This document shows, in pieces, positions 1 to 8,512 of a stretch of DNA of 64,000 bases. Position numbers and translations under genes: made by a program. A model generated the notes under the pieces. The model saw only the letters and a program-made list of their open reading frames with translations, had not been told where the DNA came from and did not search any database. Positions within the stretch are counted from its first letter, which is position 1; each line of letters opens with the position of its first letter. Source of the stretch: Algorimicrobium algoritergicola (GTDB taxonomy: Bacteria > Bacteroidota > Bacteroidia > Flavobacteriales > Flavobacteriaceae). The stretch covers positions 806,001 to 870,000 of the forward strand of contig NZ_VSKL01000001.1 of NCBI RefSeq assembly GCF_008086165.1, written 5' to 3'.

Positions 1-101
1 ACGATGTGCTCAAAACCTTGGAGCTTATTTGTGAAAAACACCAATTAGAAGGGCTGCATATCTATCAACAAAACGGACAAATTCAATCGGATTGCTATTA
101 A
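1..101 (+). CDS. C-terminal end of an unidentified protein, cut by the window edge
   Basis: Only the last 32 codons are visible, in the frame starting at base 3 and ending in TAA at 99-101. The tail ends in QIQSDCY and contains no motif I can assign to a family. Its stop overlaps by 4 bases the stop of the convergent cvpA-like gene, so no terminator lies between them. That it is a real gene is inferred from the open frame running off the edge and the tight tail-to-tail packing. Confidence 0.5.
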   Translation, partial: DVLKTLELICEKHQLEGLHIYQQNGQIQSDCY

Positions 102-634
102 GATTCTGGTATTAATTCTGCCTCAGTTGTTTCTTCCACTTCTTGATTTTCAGCTGATTTTATTACAAATGGAAAAATCATGGGAGCAATGGATTTTACG
201 GGCTTGTAAAGTATAGCGTTTTCCGTATTTTCGTCATCTACAAAAGTAATCGTGGTATTCATAGCATCAAAAATATTGAGTAACACACTTAAAATTAATG
301 CCATTTTCACCACACCAAAAAGCGCACCTAATAACTTATTTAAAATTCCTAAAGCAGCAAAATCCGCTAGTTTAGTCAAGGCTTTTCCTGCCAAAGCAAT
401 AACTAAAACAATCACAATAAAGGTGATGGCAAATGCAGCTACATTAATGGTTTTTTCATCCCAATCCACATAATCCATAAGTAATTCTGCTGCGTAAAAA
501 CTAAAGTGAATGGCACCATAAATTCCAGCAATTAAAGCGACTAGTGAGGCAATTTCAACAAAGAAACCTTTTAGAAACCCACGCACAAGTCCTAAACCTA
601 AAAATGCCACTAAAATGATATCAATTACGGTCAT
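98..634 (-). CDS. CvpA family inner-membrane protein
   Basis: This 178-residue protein has four hydrophobic segments (about residues 5-25, 28-48, 65-85 and 100-120) and the CvpA-type N-terminus with a glycine-rich turn (GLGLVRGFLKGFF). CvpA proteins are small polytopic inner-membrane proteins first linked to colicin V production; their molecular role in Bacteroidota is not established. The C-terminal 40 residues are acidic and probably cytoplasmic. The gene is convergent with the cut gene at the window edge and divergent from the small gene that precedes pheS. Family assignment is from topology and N-terminal pattern. Confidence 0.85.
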   Translation of the reverse strand: MTVIDIILVAFLGLGLVRGFLKGFFVEIASLVALIAGIYGAIHFSFYAAELLMDYVDWDEKTINVAAFAITFIVIVLVIALAGKALTKLADFAALGILNKLLGALFGVVKMALILSVLLNIFDAMNTTITFVDDENTENAILYKPVKSIAPMIFPFVIKSAENQEVEETTEAELIPES

Positions 635-663
635 ATTACATTAGAATTTCGTCAAATATAAGT

Positions 664-671
664 TAACTTTG
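664..671 (+). promoter_or_regulatory. Candidate -7 promoter box for the 738 gene / pheS
   Basis: The octamer TAACTTTG matches the Bacteroidota -7 consensus TAnnTTTG exactly. No clean TTG lies 17-23 bases upstream; TTA at 641-643 is the nearest equivalent. A start about 7 bases downstream would give a leader of roughly 60 nt containing the inverted repeats at 684-732. Confidence 0.5.
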
Positions 672-683
672 TCAAAATAAAAC

Positions 684-732
684 TGAATTTGAAATTGAAG
701 TTCGACTTCAAATTCATTTTCAACTTCAATTT
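684..732 (+). promoter_or_regulatory. Overlapping inverted repeats in the leader before the 738 gene and pheS
   Basis: Three perfect inverted repeats share the same bases. GAATTTGAA (685-693) pairs with 707-715. TTGAAGT (695-701) pairs with 705-711 around a 3-base loop. AAATTGAAGTT (692-702) pairs with 722-732. The third uses the left arms of the other two, so the folds exclude one another. No T-run follows any of them, and no short leader peptide rich in Phe codons was seen, so classical attenuation is not shown. Regulation is inference. Confidence 0.4.
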
Positions 733-737
733 AAAAC

Positions 738-1094
738 ATGTCTAGAGACGAACAATTAAAAGAACGATGGGAACAAGTAGTGCAAAAATTGTCTGCACAA
801 TTTGCTGATGGTGATAAACTGGATTTAGATGCTATAATTTATTTAATTGGTGTGCAAGAGCTAGGTCAGTTGGATAGAAAATTTAAAAAAGATCATAAAT
901 TAGATTTGATGCATATTGCTATTTGTCGCCTTTTGGAACCTTATGGTTATTATGAATTTGATTATTATGATGATGACAAATGGCCACATTATAAGGTGAA
1001 AGAACAATTGCCAGCCTTAAAAGCAGGTGAACAAAGTGTACTGATGAAAGAAGCTATTGTAAGTTATTTTATTGAAGTGGAGTATATAAAATAA
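738..1094 (+). CDS. Conserved small protein of unknown function upstream of pheS
   Basis: The 118-residue product is soluble, charged and has no signal peptide or membrane segment. The N-terminal half is predicted helical; residues 65-82 carry an aromatic-acidic run (YGYYEFDYYDDD). I do not recognise a functional family. It lies 35 bases before pheS on the same strand and probably shares its transcript. The ATG is the first in frame after the candidate promoter, so the start is likely right. Confidence 0.75.
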   Translation: MSRDEQLKERWEQVVQKLSAQFADGDKLDLDAIIYLIGVQELGQLDRKFKKDHKLDLMHIAICRLLEPYGYYEFDYYDDDKWPHYKVKEQLPALKAGEQSVLMKEAIVSYFIEVEYIK

Positions 1095-1129
1095 GAATTA
1101 TTAAATTTGCACTCATTTTCAATGAAATC

Positions 1130-2149
1130 ATGATAGATAAGATAAAAGAATTAATTGCCGAAGCAGAAGCATTTCAAGCAAAATCTAAAGAGGAAGTCGA
1201 AGCATTTCGAATTAAATTTTTAGGAAAAAAAGGCGTGCTTAATGATTATTTTAAGGAGTTTAAAAACGTAGCTAACGATCAGAAAAAGGAGTTTGGTCAG
1301 GTTATTAATGCGCTTAAAAAAACAGCAGAAGATAAAGTAGCAGCACTTAAGGAGGATCTGGAAAACAATGAGGAATCGGCCGGTTCGTTTGATGACTTAT
1401 CTCGTCCAGGCGATCCAATTGAAATTGGTGCAAGGCACCCTATTTCATTAGTAAAAAATCAGATTATTGATATTTTTTCACGCATTGGTTTTAATGTTAG
1501 TGAGGGTCCAGAAATTGAAGATGATTGGCATAACTTTACCGCGTTAAATTTGCCAGAATACCATCCAGCACGAGATATGCAGGATACCTTTTTTATACAA
1601 ACAGATCCAGACATTTTATTACGTACACATACCAGTTCGGTACAGGTGCGTTATATGGAAAACAATAAACCACCTATTCGGACAATTTCTCCAGGTCGTG
1701 TGTATAGAAATGAAGCAATTTCATCGCGATCGCATTGTTTTTTCCACCAAGTTGAAGGTTTATATATTGATAAAGACGTGAGTTTTTCCGATTTAAAACA
1801 AACCCTTCAATATTTTACAACTGAAATGTTTGGAAAAAGTAAAATTCGTTTACGTCCATCCTACTTTCCGTTTACAGAACCGAGTGCTGAAGTAGATGTG
1901 TATTGGGGATTGGAAACCGAAACCGATTACCGTATTACTAAAGGAACCGGCTGGTTGGAAATTATGGGTTGCGGTATGGTAGATCCTAATGTATTGGAAA
2001 ACTGTGGTATAGACTCTAAAGAGTATTCCGGTTTTGCCTTTGGAATGGGGATTGATCGCATTGCGATGCTATTGCACCAAATTAGTGATATTAGATTATT
2101 AAGTGAGAACGATGTCCGCTTTTTAGAGCAGTTTAAAAGTGCGTTATAA
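1130..2149 (+). CDS. pheS: Phenylalanine--tRNA ligase alpha subunit
   Basis: This is the catalytic alpha chain of the tetrameric class II enzyme that charges tRNA-Phe. At 339 residues it has the family's normal length. The N-terminal about 85 residues form the charged coiled-coil arm expected to contact tRNA. The catalytic core follows with the motif 2 region (RTHTSSVQVRYM, then PGRVYRNEAISSRSH) and motif 3 (GFAFGMGIDRIAMLLH) near the C-terminus. The beta-subunit gene (pheT) is not adjacent, as is common in Bacteroidota. A strong hairpin terminator follows 29 bases after the stop codon. Confidence 0.97.
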   Translation: MIDKIKELIAEAEAFQAKSKEEVEAFRIKFLGKKGVLNDYFKEFKNVANDQKKEFGQVINALKKTAEDKVAALKEDLENNEESAGSFDDLSRPGDPIEIGARHPISLVKNQIIDIFSRIGFNVSEGPEIEDDWHNFTALNLPEYHPARDMQDTFFIQTDPDILLRTHTSSVQVRYMENNKPPIRTISPGRVYRNEAISSRSHCFFHQVEGLYIDKDVSFSDLKQTLQYFTTEMFGKSKIRLRPSYFPFTEPSAEVDVYWGLETETDYRITKGTGWLEIMGCGMVDPNVLENCGIDSKEYSGFAFGMGIDRIAMLLHQISDIRLLSENDVRFLEQFKSAL

Positions 2150-2178
2150 TCCATTAACATTACTTTATTATAGATTTG

Positions 2179-2206
2179 AAAACCGATAACACTATCGGTT
2201 TTTTTA
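2179..2206 (+). terminator. Rho-independent terminator after pheS
   Basis: A 10-bp stem (2179-2188 with 2193-2202) closes a 4-base loop and ends in a run of Ts. It separates the pheS transcript from the efflux operon. Confidence 0.9.
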
Positions 2207-2229
2207 TTTAACTTTTTTTTAACTTCGAT

Positions 2230-2263
2230 TAGTTCTGATTGTTCCGAACTAGTATTATTTTTG
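2230..2263 (+). promoter_or_regulatory. Promoter and candidate operator of the GbsR/MarR-RND operon
   Basis: TATTTTTG at 2256-2263 matches the Bacteroidota -7 box. Upstream, TAGTTC (2230-2235) and GAACTA (2246-2251) form a 6-bp inverted repeat with a 10-base spacer, and GTTC-C-GAAC (2241-2249) is a tight palindrome inside it. The repeats sit where the -33 region should be, so a protein bound there would block transcription. The regulator encoded directly downstream is the natural candidate; that link is inferred. Confidence 0.55.
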
Positions 2264-2280
2264 TGCCAAATTATTAAGCA

Positions 2281-2781
2281 ATGACTAACGAAATTTGTAA
2301 TCAAAAGCAGAGACTTGTAGAAAAGCTAGGTGTCGCTATTGAGCAAAAGGACCAATTAGCTCCTATAGCAGCTCGTATTTTGTCTTATATCATACTTACT
2401 GGAAAGGTGGGAAGCACATTTGAAGACCTAGTGTCTAATTTATGTGCTAGTAAAAGTACAATTTCTACACACCTCAATCATTTGGCAGATATGAAGAAAC
2501 TGCTTTATTTTACCAAGCCAGGGGACAGGAAAAAATACTACACCATCAATCATGACAATATTATGATAAGTATAGAGGCTATGATTGAATCTTGGAATTC
2601 ACAAAAAGAACTGCATTTAGAAATTCGAGACTATAAAAAAGAAGCAAACAGGTTAGGAAAGGACGAAACTTCAAAATTTGAACTCGATTTCCATGAGGAT
2701 TATATCAAGTTTTTGGAAGAAGCCACACAATCCATTTCAAAATTAAAATCAAATATAATAGAAAAAAAACATAAATTTTAA
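2281..2781 (+). CDS. GbsR/MarR family transcriptional regulator
   Basis: This 166-residue protein has a winged helix-turn-helix at about residues 35-95. The recognition region reads NLCASKSTISTHLNHLADM, followed by a wing with PGDRKKYY. A long charged helix fills the C-terminal 60 residues and probably mediates dimerisation. GbsR/MarR proteins often sit at the head of RND efflux operons in Bacteroidota. Here the stop is 10 bases from the adaptor gene, so regulator and pump are probably cotranscribed. Likely an autorepressor acting on the inverted repeats at 2230-2251, though no ligand can be read from the sequence. Confidence 0.85.
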   Translation: MTNEICNQKQRLVEKLGVAIEQKDQLAPIAARILSYIILTGKVGSTFEDLVSNLCASKSTISTHLNHLADMKKLLYFTKPGDRKKYYTINHDNIMISIEAMIESWNSQKELHLEIRDYKKEANRLGKDETSKFELDFHEDYIKFLEEATQSISKLKSNIIEKKHKF

Positions 2782-2791
2782 CGACATACTA

Positions 2792-3919
2792 ATGAAACAT
2801 AGATACCTCCCATTTATATTCTCTTTCGGATTTTTAGTCCTTTTTTCCAGTTGTGGAGATAAACAAGAGCAAGCGACACCGCAAACACAAGGCCCCTCGC
2901 CTTTTCAAGTGACTACAATTCCTCAAAAAACAGTAACAGGGTATACTACTTATCCAACGAGTATTGAAGGCGTTAATAACAGTGAAGTGCGTCCAAAAAT
3001 TTCAGGTTATATTACAGATGTGTTAGTGGACGAAGGTCAGAAAGTAAGAAAGGGACAAATCCTTTTCAAACTAGAAACCCAGATGCTTAACCAAGATGCC
3101 GCCGCCGGTATGGCCAATGTGAATGCGGCTCAAGTGGAAGTTGATAAATTGATTCCCTTGGTTGAAAAAAACATTATCAGCAATGTGCAATTGGAAACCG
3201 CCAAGGCCAAGCTTGCGCAGGCAAAAGCGGGCTATAACAGTATCGCCGCCAGTATTGATTATGCAAACATCAAAAGCCCAGTGGACGGCCATGTGGGCGC
3301 CATTGCTTTCCGAACCGGGGCGTTGGTCAGTCCTAATGATCCCACGCCTTTGACAACGGTTTCAGAAACCAGAGAAGTATATGCTTTTTTTGCAATGAAC
3401 GAACGCGATTATTTGAATTTTATCCAAATCGCAAAAGGGGAAACACTTTCCGAAAAAATCAAAAATTTTCCGCCCGTGGAACTGCAATTAGTCAACGATG
3501 AAATTTACGACGAAAAAGGAACCATTGAAACCGTAACGGGCCAGATAGACCCGTCAACGGGAACGGTGAGTTTTAGGGCCGTGTTTAAAAACCCAAATAG
3601 GTTTTTAGCCAACGGGAACAGTGGGAAAATAAGGATTCCAAAAACGTATACGGATGTTGTTGTCGTGCCCGAAGTTGCTTCATATGAACAACAGGGCAAG
3701 GTGTATGTTTACCGTGTTCAGGGCGATACACTGGCAGTTTCCACTATTGTTGGGGTAAAAGACCGCATAGATAATATGATCGTGGTAAGTTCCGGAATTG
3801 AAGCCGGTGATAAAATAGTAGCCGGTGGTGTGGGGAAACTCCGCAATAATACGCCTATAGTTCCCCAGCCCGTTGTTTTTGACAGTATTGTAAAATCCAA
3901 TAAACCCGTTTTTAATTAA
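2792..3919 (+). CDS. RND efflux periplasmic adaptor lipoprotein (AcrA/MexA-like)
   Basis: The adaptor links the inner-membrane pump to the outer-membrane channel. A signal peptide ends in a lipobox with Cys21 (LFSSC). The lipoyl half-motif follows at about residues 68-95 (SGYITDVLVDEGQKVRKGQ), then a short alpha-hairpin (about 100-145), the second lipoyl half and beta-barrel domains. At 375 residues the length is typical. The first 100 codons are AT-rich like the flanks, but from about 3090 the gene becomes GC-rich and uses GCC, CCC and GGC codons, so the composition changes inside the reading frame. The pump gene starts 8 bases later. Confidence 0.93.
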   Translation: MKHRYLPFIFSFGFLVLFSSCGDKQEQATPQTQGPSPFQVTTIPQKTVTGYTTYPTSIEGVNNSEVRPKISGYITDVLVDEGQKVRKGQILFKLETQMLNQDAAAGMANVNAAQVEVDKLIPLVEKNIISNVQLETAKAKLAQAKAGYNSIAASIDYANIKSPVDGHVGAIAFRTGALVSPNDPTPLTTVSETREVYAFFAMNERDYLNFIQIAKGETLSEKIKNFPPVELQLVNDEIYDEKGTIETVTGQIDPSTGTVSFRAVFKNPNRFLANGNSGKIRIPKTYTDVVVVPEVASYEQQGKVYVYRVQGDTLAVSTIVGVKDRIDNMIVVSSGIEAGDKIVAGGVGKLRNNTPIVPQPVVFDSIVKSNKPVFN

Positions 3920-3926
3920 ATAACCC

Positions 3927-6900
3927 ATGTTAAAGAAATTTATAGACAGGCCTGTATTGGCTTCAGTTGTTTCCATTGTTATATTAATATTGGGGGTATT
4001 GGGAATTACCGCATTGCCCGTTACCCAATATCCGGACATTGCGCCGCCCACCGTTCAGGTTTCGGCTAATTATCCCGGGGCAAATGCCGAAACTGTTCTC
4101 GAAAGTGTCATAATCCCCATTGAAGAACAGATAAATGGGGTTGAAGGAATGACGTACATAACTTCAACGGCCAGCAATAATGGAAGCGCAAGTATCCAAG
4201 TGTTTTTTGAACAGGGCGTTGATCCAGATATTGCTTCTGTAAACGTGCAAAACCGCGTGGCACGAGCCACCCCATTGCTTCCAAGAGAAGTAACACAATC
4301 CGGGGTTACCACACAAAAACAACAAACCAGTGCGTTGATGTTTTTAACCGTGTTGTCGGAAAATGAAGATTATGACGCTACCTATATTCAGAATTATCTG
4401 AACATTAATGTTATCCCCGAAATAAAAAGAATCAATGGCGTGGGCGATGCCAGTGTGTTTGGATCAAAAAATTATGCCATGCGAATTTGGTTACAGCCGG
4501 AAAAACTGGCGGCATACAACCTTATTCCAACCGACGTAATTGCCTCCATTAATGAACAAAGTTTGGAAGCCGCAGCCGGTGCATTGGGTCAAAACAATGC
4601 CGAGTCTTTTGAATATGTCATAAAATATGGCGGACGCTATACCACCGAAGCAGAATATGGAGATATTATTATAACAGCATTGGACAACGGTCAGTTTTTA
4701 CGCCTAAAAGATGTTGCTGACATTAAACTTGATGCAGAAGGATATACTGTTCAGTCCTATACCAATGGGTTTCCGGGGGTAAGTATGGCAATATATCAAA
4801 CACCAGGTTCCAATGCCCAGGAAATTATTGAGAATATCCATGTAAAGATGGCTGAGCTTGAAGGTAATTTTCCTACGGGATTAAAAACGATGGTTAATTT
4901 TGATACCAATGAATTTTTGGAAGCTTCTATCAACAAAGTTTTGATAACTCTGTTGGAAGCGTTTATTCTGGTTTTTATCGTAGTATTTATTTTTCTTCAG
5001 GATTTTAGATCCACGTTGATCCCGGCTATTGCTGTTCCGGTTTCCATTATTGGTACTTTTTTCTTTCTTAATTTATTCGGATATTCTATAAACCTCCTTA
5101 CGTTGTTTGCTTTGGTGCTAGCCATCGGGATTGTGGTGGACGACGCCATTGTAGTGGTCGAAGCCGTCCACGCCAAGCTGGAAGAGGGCGCCGAAAACGC
5201 CAACAAAGCCACGCACAATGCTATGGAAGAAATAACAGGGGCTATTATTTCGATTACTTTGGTAATGGCTGCAGTGTTTATTCCTGTAACTTTTATTGAA
5301 GGCCCTACGGGTGTTTTCTATGAACAATTTGGCGTTACCTTAATGGTTGCCATCGCCATTTCTGCTGTAAATGCACTAACGTTAAGTCCTGCACTTTGTG
5401 CTTTGCTTCTGAAACCTCATCATGAAAAAGCAGGTAAGAAAAAAGGATTTATAAAAAGGTTCTTCACCACCTTCAATGTCGCTTTTGATGTCACCACCAA
5501 AAAATATGTCCGGTCCCTCGGGTTTTTGTACAAACATAAATGGATAACCGGGGTTGTTATCCTGGTTTCCATAGTTGGGATACTTTGGGCTTCGTCCACC
5601 ACCCCTACCGGGTTTGTGCCAAATGAGGACAGGGGAATTGTATTCGTGAACGTTGAACTTCCGCCCGGGGCTTCTTTAGAACGAACGATAGAAGTTACCA
5701 AAGGTCTTGCCAATAAGGTCAAGGATATTCCTGGCGTTAGCGATGTTTCCATGATTAACGGGTTTAGTTTCATTGGTGGCGCAGGAAGCAATTTCGCCCT
5801 AGGTTTTGTAAAATTAAGCCCATTCGATGAAAGAGGCGATGATGCCATGTCCGCCGACGCAATTACTGGGCAACTGTTTCAAACTGCCGCACAAATCCCA
5901 GATGCCAATATGTTGTTCTTTGCCCCACCCAGCGTTCCCGGATTTGGAATTTCTTCTGGCTTCGAAATGCAGGTATTGGATAGATTTGGCGGCGAGTTTA
6001 CCGCCCTGGATGATGCCACCCAAAATTATTTAAGGGAACTTTCCGCCCGGCCCGAAATTTTATATGCACAGAGTTCTTTCAACACAAATTACCCGCAATA
6101 TGAAATTGATTTAAACGTGCCCAAAGCCAAAGAAGCTGGCGTTTCCATCAGCAGTATCTTCTCAACTTTACAAGGTTATATAGGAAGTGTTTATGCTGCG
6201 GATTTTGCTCGTTTCGGAAAACAATACAGGGTATATGTTCAAGCGATGCCCGAAGACAGAGCTATTGCGGGAGATCTTAATTCGATGTTTGTAAGGAATG
6301 GCCAAGGAAAAATGGCACCCATTACTGAATTCGTTAGCCTAAAAAGGGTGTATGGACCTCAATCAGTGAATCGGTTTAACCTCTTTAATTCTGCAAGTAT
6401 AAGCGGTGCTGCCGCTCCGGGATATTCTTCGGGAGATGCCATTAAAGCCGTGCAGGAAGTAGGCACCGGTTCGTTGCCAGCAAATTATGATATTGCTTTC
6501 TCGGGGCTTACCCGTGAGGAAATTTCGGCGGGAAACCAAACCCTTTTCATCTTTATGTTGTGCATCGTGTTTGTGTATTTCATTCTTGCTGGTCAGTATG
6601 AAAGCTTCCTTCTACCGCTTTCCGTACTCTTTTCGCTTCCCGTTGGGGTAATGGGGGCTTATGTTTCCACAAAATTAATGGGTCTTGAAAATAATGTGTA
6701 TTTTCAAATTGCGCTCATTATGCTGCTGGGACTGCTCGCCAAAAACGCCATTCTTATTGTGGAATTCGCTATCCAGCGTCGAAAGGCCGGAATGAATTTG
6801 GTGGAGTCCGCTTTTGAAGCGGCAAAGGTCCGACTACGGCCTATTTTGATGACCTCATTTGCCTTTATTTTTGGGTTGATGCCGTTGGTCTTTGCCGGCG

Positions 6901-7070
6901 GGATTGGTGCATCGGGCAACAGGTCCATTGGTACCGGGGCTGTGGGTGGTTTGTTAATTGGAACCATTTTTGGAGTTTTTATTATTCCGATTTTATTTAT
7001 TTTCTTCCAATGGTTGCAAGAAAAAATAACGGGTGCTCCAGTTGTTGTTAATGAAGAAATAAAAGAATAA
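3927..7070 (+). CDS. RND efflux pump permease (AcrB/HAE1 family)
   Basis: This is a 1047-residue proton-driven inner-membrane drug exporter of normal HAE1 length. It starts with the hallmark FIDRPVLASVVSI. The two halves each have one membrane helix, a large periplasmic loop and five more helices. The proton-relay acidic pair is in IVVDDAIVVVEAV (helix 4) and the partner lysine in GLLAKNAILIVEFA (helix 10). Most of the gene is unusually GC-rich: line 5161-5220 is 60% G+C by direct count, against about 38% in 7441-7500 of the next gene. Composition returns to the local level near 6950-7000. This suggests replacement of the central operon by related foreign DNA. Confidence 0.96.
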   Translation: MLKKFIDRPVLASVVSIVILILGVLGITALPVTQYPDIAPPTVQVSANYPGANAETVLESVIIPIEEQINGVEGMTYITSTASNNGSASIQVFFEQGVDPDIASVNVQNRVARATPLLPREVTQSGVTTQKQQTSALMFLTVLSENEDYDATYIQNYLNINVIPEIKRINGVGDASVFGSKNYAMRIWLQPEKLAAYNLIPTDVIASINEQSLEAAAGALGQNNAESFEYVIKYGGRYTTEAEYGDIIITALDNGQFLRLKDVADIKLDAEGYTVQSYTNGFPGVSMAIYQTPGSNAQEIIENIHVKMAELEGNFPTGLKTMVNFDTNEFLEASINKVLITLLEAFILVFIVVFIFLQDFRSTLIPAIAVPVSIIGTFFFLNLFGYSINLLTLFALVLAIGIVVDDAIVVVEAVHAKLEEGAENANKATHNAMEEITGAIISITLVMAAVFIPVTFIEGPTGVFYEQFGVTLMVAIAISAVNALTLSPALCALLLKPHHEKAGKKKGFIKRFFTTFNVAFDVTTKKYVRSLGFLYKHKWITGVVILVSIVGILWASSTTPTGFVPNEDRGIVFVNVELPPGASLERTIEVTKGLANKVKDIPGVSDVSMINGFSFIGGAGSNFALGFVKLSPFDERGDDAMSADAITGQLFQTAAQIPDANMLFFAPPSVPGFGISSGFEMQVLDRFGGEFTALDDATQNYLRELSARPEILYAQSSFNTNYPQYEIDLNVPKAKEAGVSISSIFSTLQGYIGSVYAADFARFGKQYRVYVQAMPEDRAIAGDLNSMFVRNGQGKMAPITEFVSLKRVYGPQSVNRFNLFNSASISGAAAPGYSSGDAIKAVQEVGTGSLPANYDIAFSGLTREEISAGNQTLFIFMLCIVFVYFILAGQYESFLLPLSVLFSLPVGVMGAYVSTKLMGLENNVYFQIALIMLLGLLAKNAILIVEFAIQRRKAGMNLVESAFEAAKVRLRPILMTSFAFIFGLMPLVFAGGIGASGNRSIGTGAVGGLLIGTIFGVFIIPILFIFFQWLQEKITGAPVVVNEEIKE

Positions 7071-7075
7071 TAAGG

Positions 7076-8494
7076 ATGAAAAGAAGTATAAATAAAAGAT
7101 GGATTTCTAGAGTGGCGGTTATAGCTGTGGTAGCCGTAACCATGCAAAGCTGTTTGGTTTCTAAAGATTACGAACGTCCTGATTTAGAAGACGAAACGGA
7201 AAATTTATTCCGTACAGATGAACTACCAACAGACAGTATGTCCATGGCAGATGTATCTTGGAAAGAGGTATTTACAGACCCGTTTTTAACGCAATATATT
7301 GAAGAAGGTTTACAGAATAACATTGATATTCGTATTGCTATTCAACAAATTATTGCTGGTGAAGCTTATATGAAACAAGGAAACGCGGGTTACTTGCCAA
7401 CCTTAAGTGCTGGCGCATCGGTGGCACATCAGAAATTGTCTGATAATAGTCAGTTTGGGGCATTTACTAATGGTTCTATTGATCAGTATGAAGCCGTAGC
7501 TAATTTATCTTGGGAAGCCGATATCTGGGGGAAAATCCGCAGTAATAAACGTGCGTTTCATGCTGGTTATTTAAAAAGTATTGCAGCGCATCAAGCTGTA
7601 AAAACAAGACTAATTGAAAGTATTGCTACTACGTATTATACATTAGTTGCTTTGGATGCCCAACTGGAAATTACCAAAGAAACCATTGAAACTCGTAGAA
7701 AAACGGTTACGGCAATTGAGTCTTTAAAAGAAGCTGGACAAGTAACCCAAGTGGCCGTAGACCAAAACGTGGCGCAATACAACAATGCGCGCGTACTTCA
7801 AATTGAGATTGAGCGTCAAATTTTTAGAACGGAAAATGCGTTAAGTATTTTGTTGGCAAAACAACCGCAAACGTACCAACGAAGCACCTTAAGCGAACAG
7901 GAAATTACAACCGAAATGAAACTTGGTGTGCCTTACATTTTATTGCGCAACAGGCCAGATGTAATTGCCGCTGAAAATGATTTCATTCAAGCTTTTGAAA
8001 TGACTAATGTTGCCAAAGCTAACTTTTATCCGTCCTTAACCTTAAGTGCATCGGGTGGATTTCAAAGTTTGGAGTTTCAGAATTGGTTTGATACCAGTTC
8101 ACTTTTCGCAAATTTAGTAGGTGGGTTAGCACAGCCTATTTTTAATCAGCGTAAAGTTAGAACGCAATTCGAAGTATCTCAAGCGCAACAAGAGCAAGCC
8201 TTATTAAACTTTAAGCAAACTCTGTTGGTGGCAGGACAAGAAGTATCCGATGCCTTGTATAGCTATAAGGCAGAAGAAGATAAGTTCGAATTCCGTGAAA
8301 ATGAAGTGGAAGCCTTGCGTCGTGCAGAATCTAATTCAGAAACCTTATTAGATAATGGGTATGCTAACTATTTAGATTTATTAACGGCTAGACAAAGTGT
8401 GTTGGTAGCAGAATTGAATACCATTGATAATAAGTTAGAACAATTGCTATCGGTTGTTAGATTTTACAAAGCACTAGGTGGTGGTTGGAAATAA
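7076..8494 (+). CDS. Outer-membrane efflux channel lipoprotein (TolC/OprM/NodT family)
   Basis: A 472-residue outer-membrane factor forming the exit duct of the RND system. The signal peptide ends in a lipobox with Cys26 (TMQSC). The mature protein shows two long coiled-coil repeats typical of the family, with the conserved LLRNRPDVIAAENDF segment opening the second repeat. It begins 5 bases after the pump gene. Base composition is AT-rich, like the genomic background and unlike the pump gene before it. Substrates cannot be deduced. Confidence 0.94.
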   Translation: MKRSINKRWISRVAVIAVVAVTMQSCLVSKDYERPDLEDETENLFRTDELPTDSMSMADVSWKEVFTDPFLTQYIEEGLQNNIDIRIAIQQIIAGEAYMKQGNAGYLPTLSAGASVAHQKLSDNSQFGAFTNGSIDQYEAVANLSWEADIWGKIRSNKRAFHAGYLKSIAAHQAVKTRLIESIATTYYTLVALDAQLEITKETIETRRKTVTAIESLKEAGQVTQVAVDQNVAQYNNARVLQIEIERQIFRTENALSILLAKQPQTYQRSTLSEQEITTEMKLGVPYILLRNRPDVIAAENDFIQAFEMTNVAKANFYPSLTLSASGGFQSLEFQNWFDTSSLFANLVGGLAQPIFNQRKVRTQFEVSQAQQEQALLNFKQTLLVAGQEVSDALYSYKAEEDKFEFRENEVEALRRAESNSETLLDNGYANYLDLLTARQSVLVAELNTIDNKLEQLLSVVRFYKALGGGWK

Positions 8495-8512
8495 CGGAAG
8501 GACCACCATGTT

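Noticed and set aside
252-473. Plus-strand open frame opposite the cvpA-like gene
   Set aside because: It is antisense to a gene with clear membrane-protein structure, has no promoter and no recognisable domain.
5420-5848. Minus-strand open frames inside the pump gene
   Set aside because: Long antisense frames are expected in GC-rich coding DNA; no domain, start signal or gap supports them.
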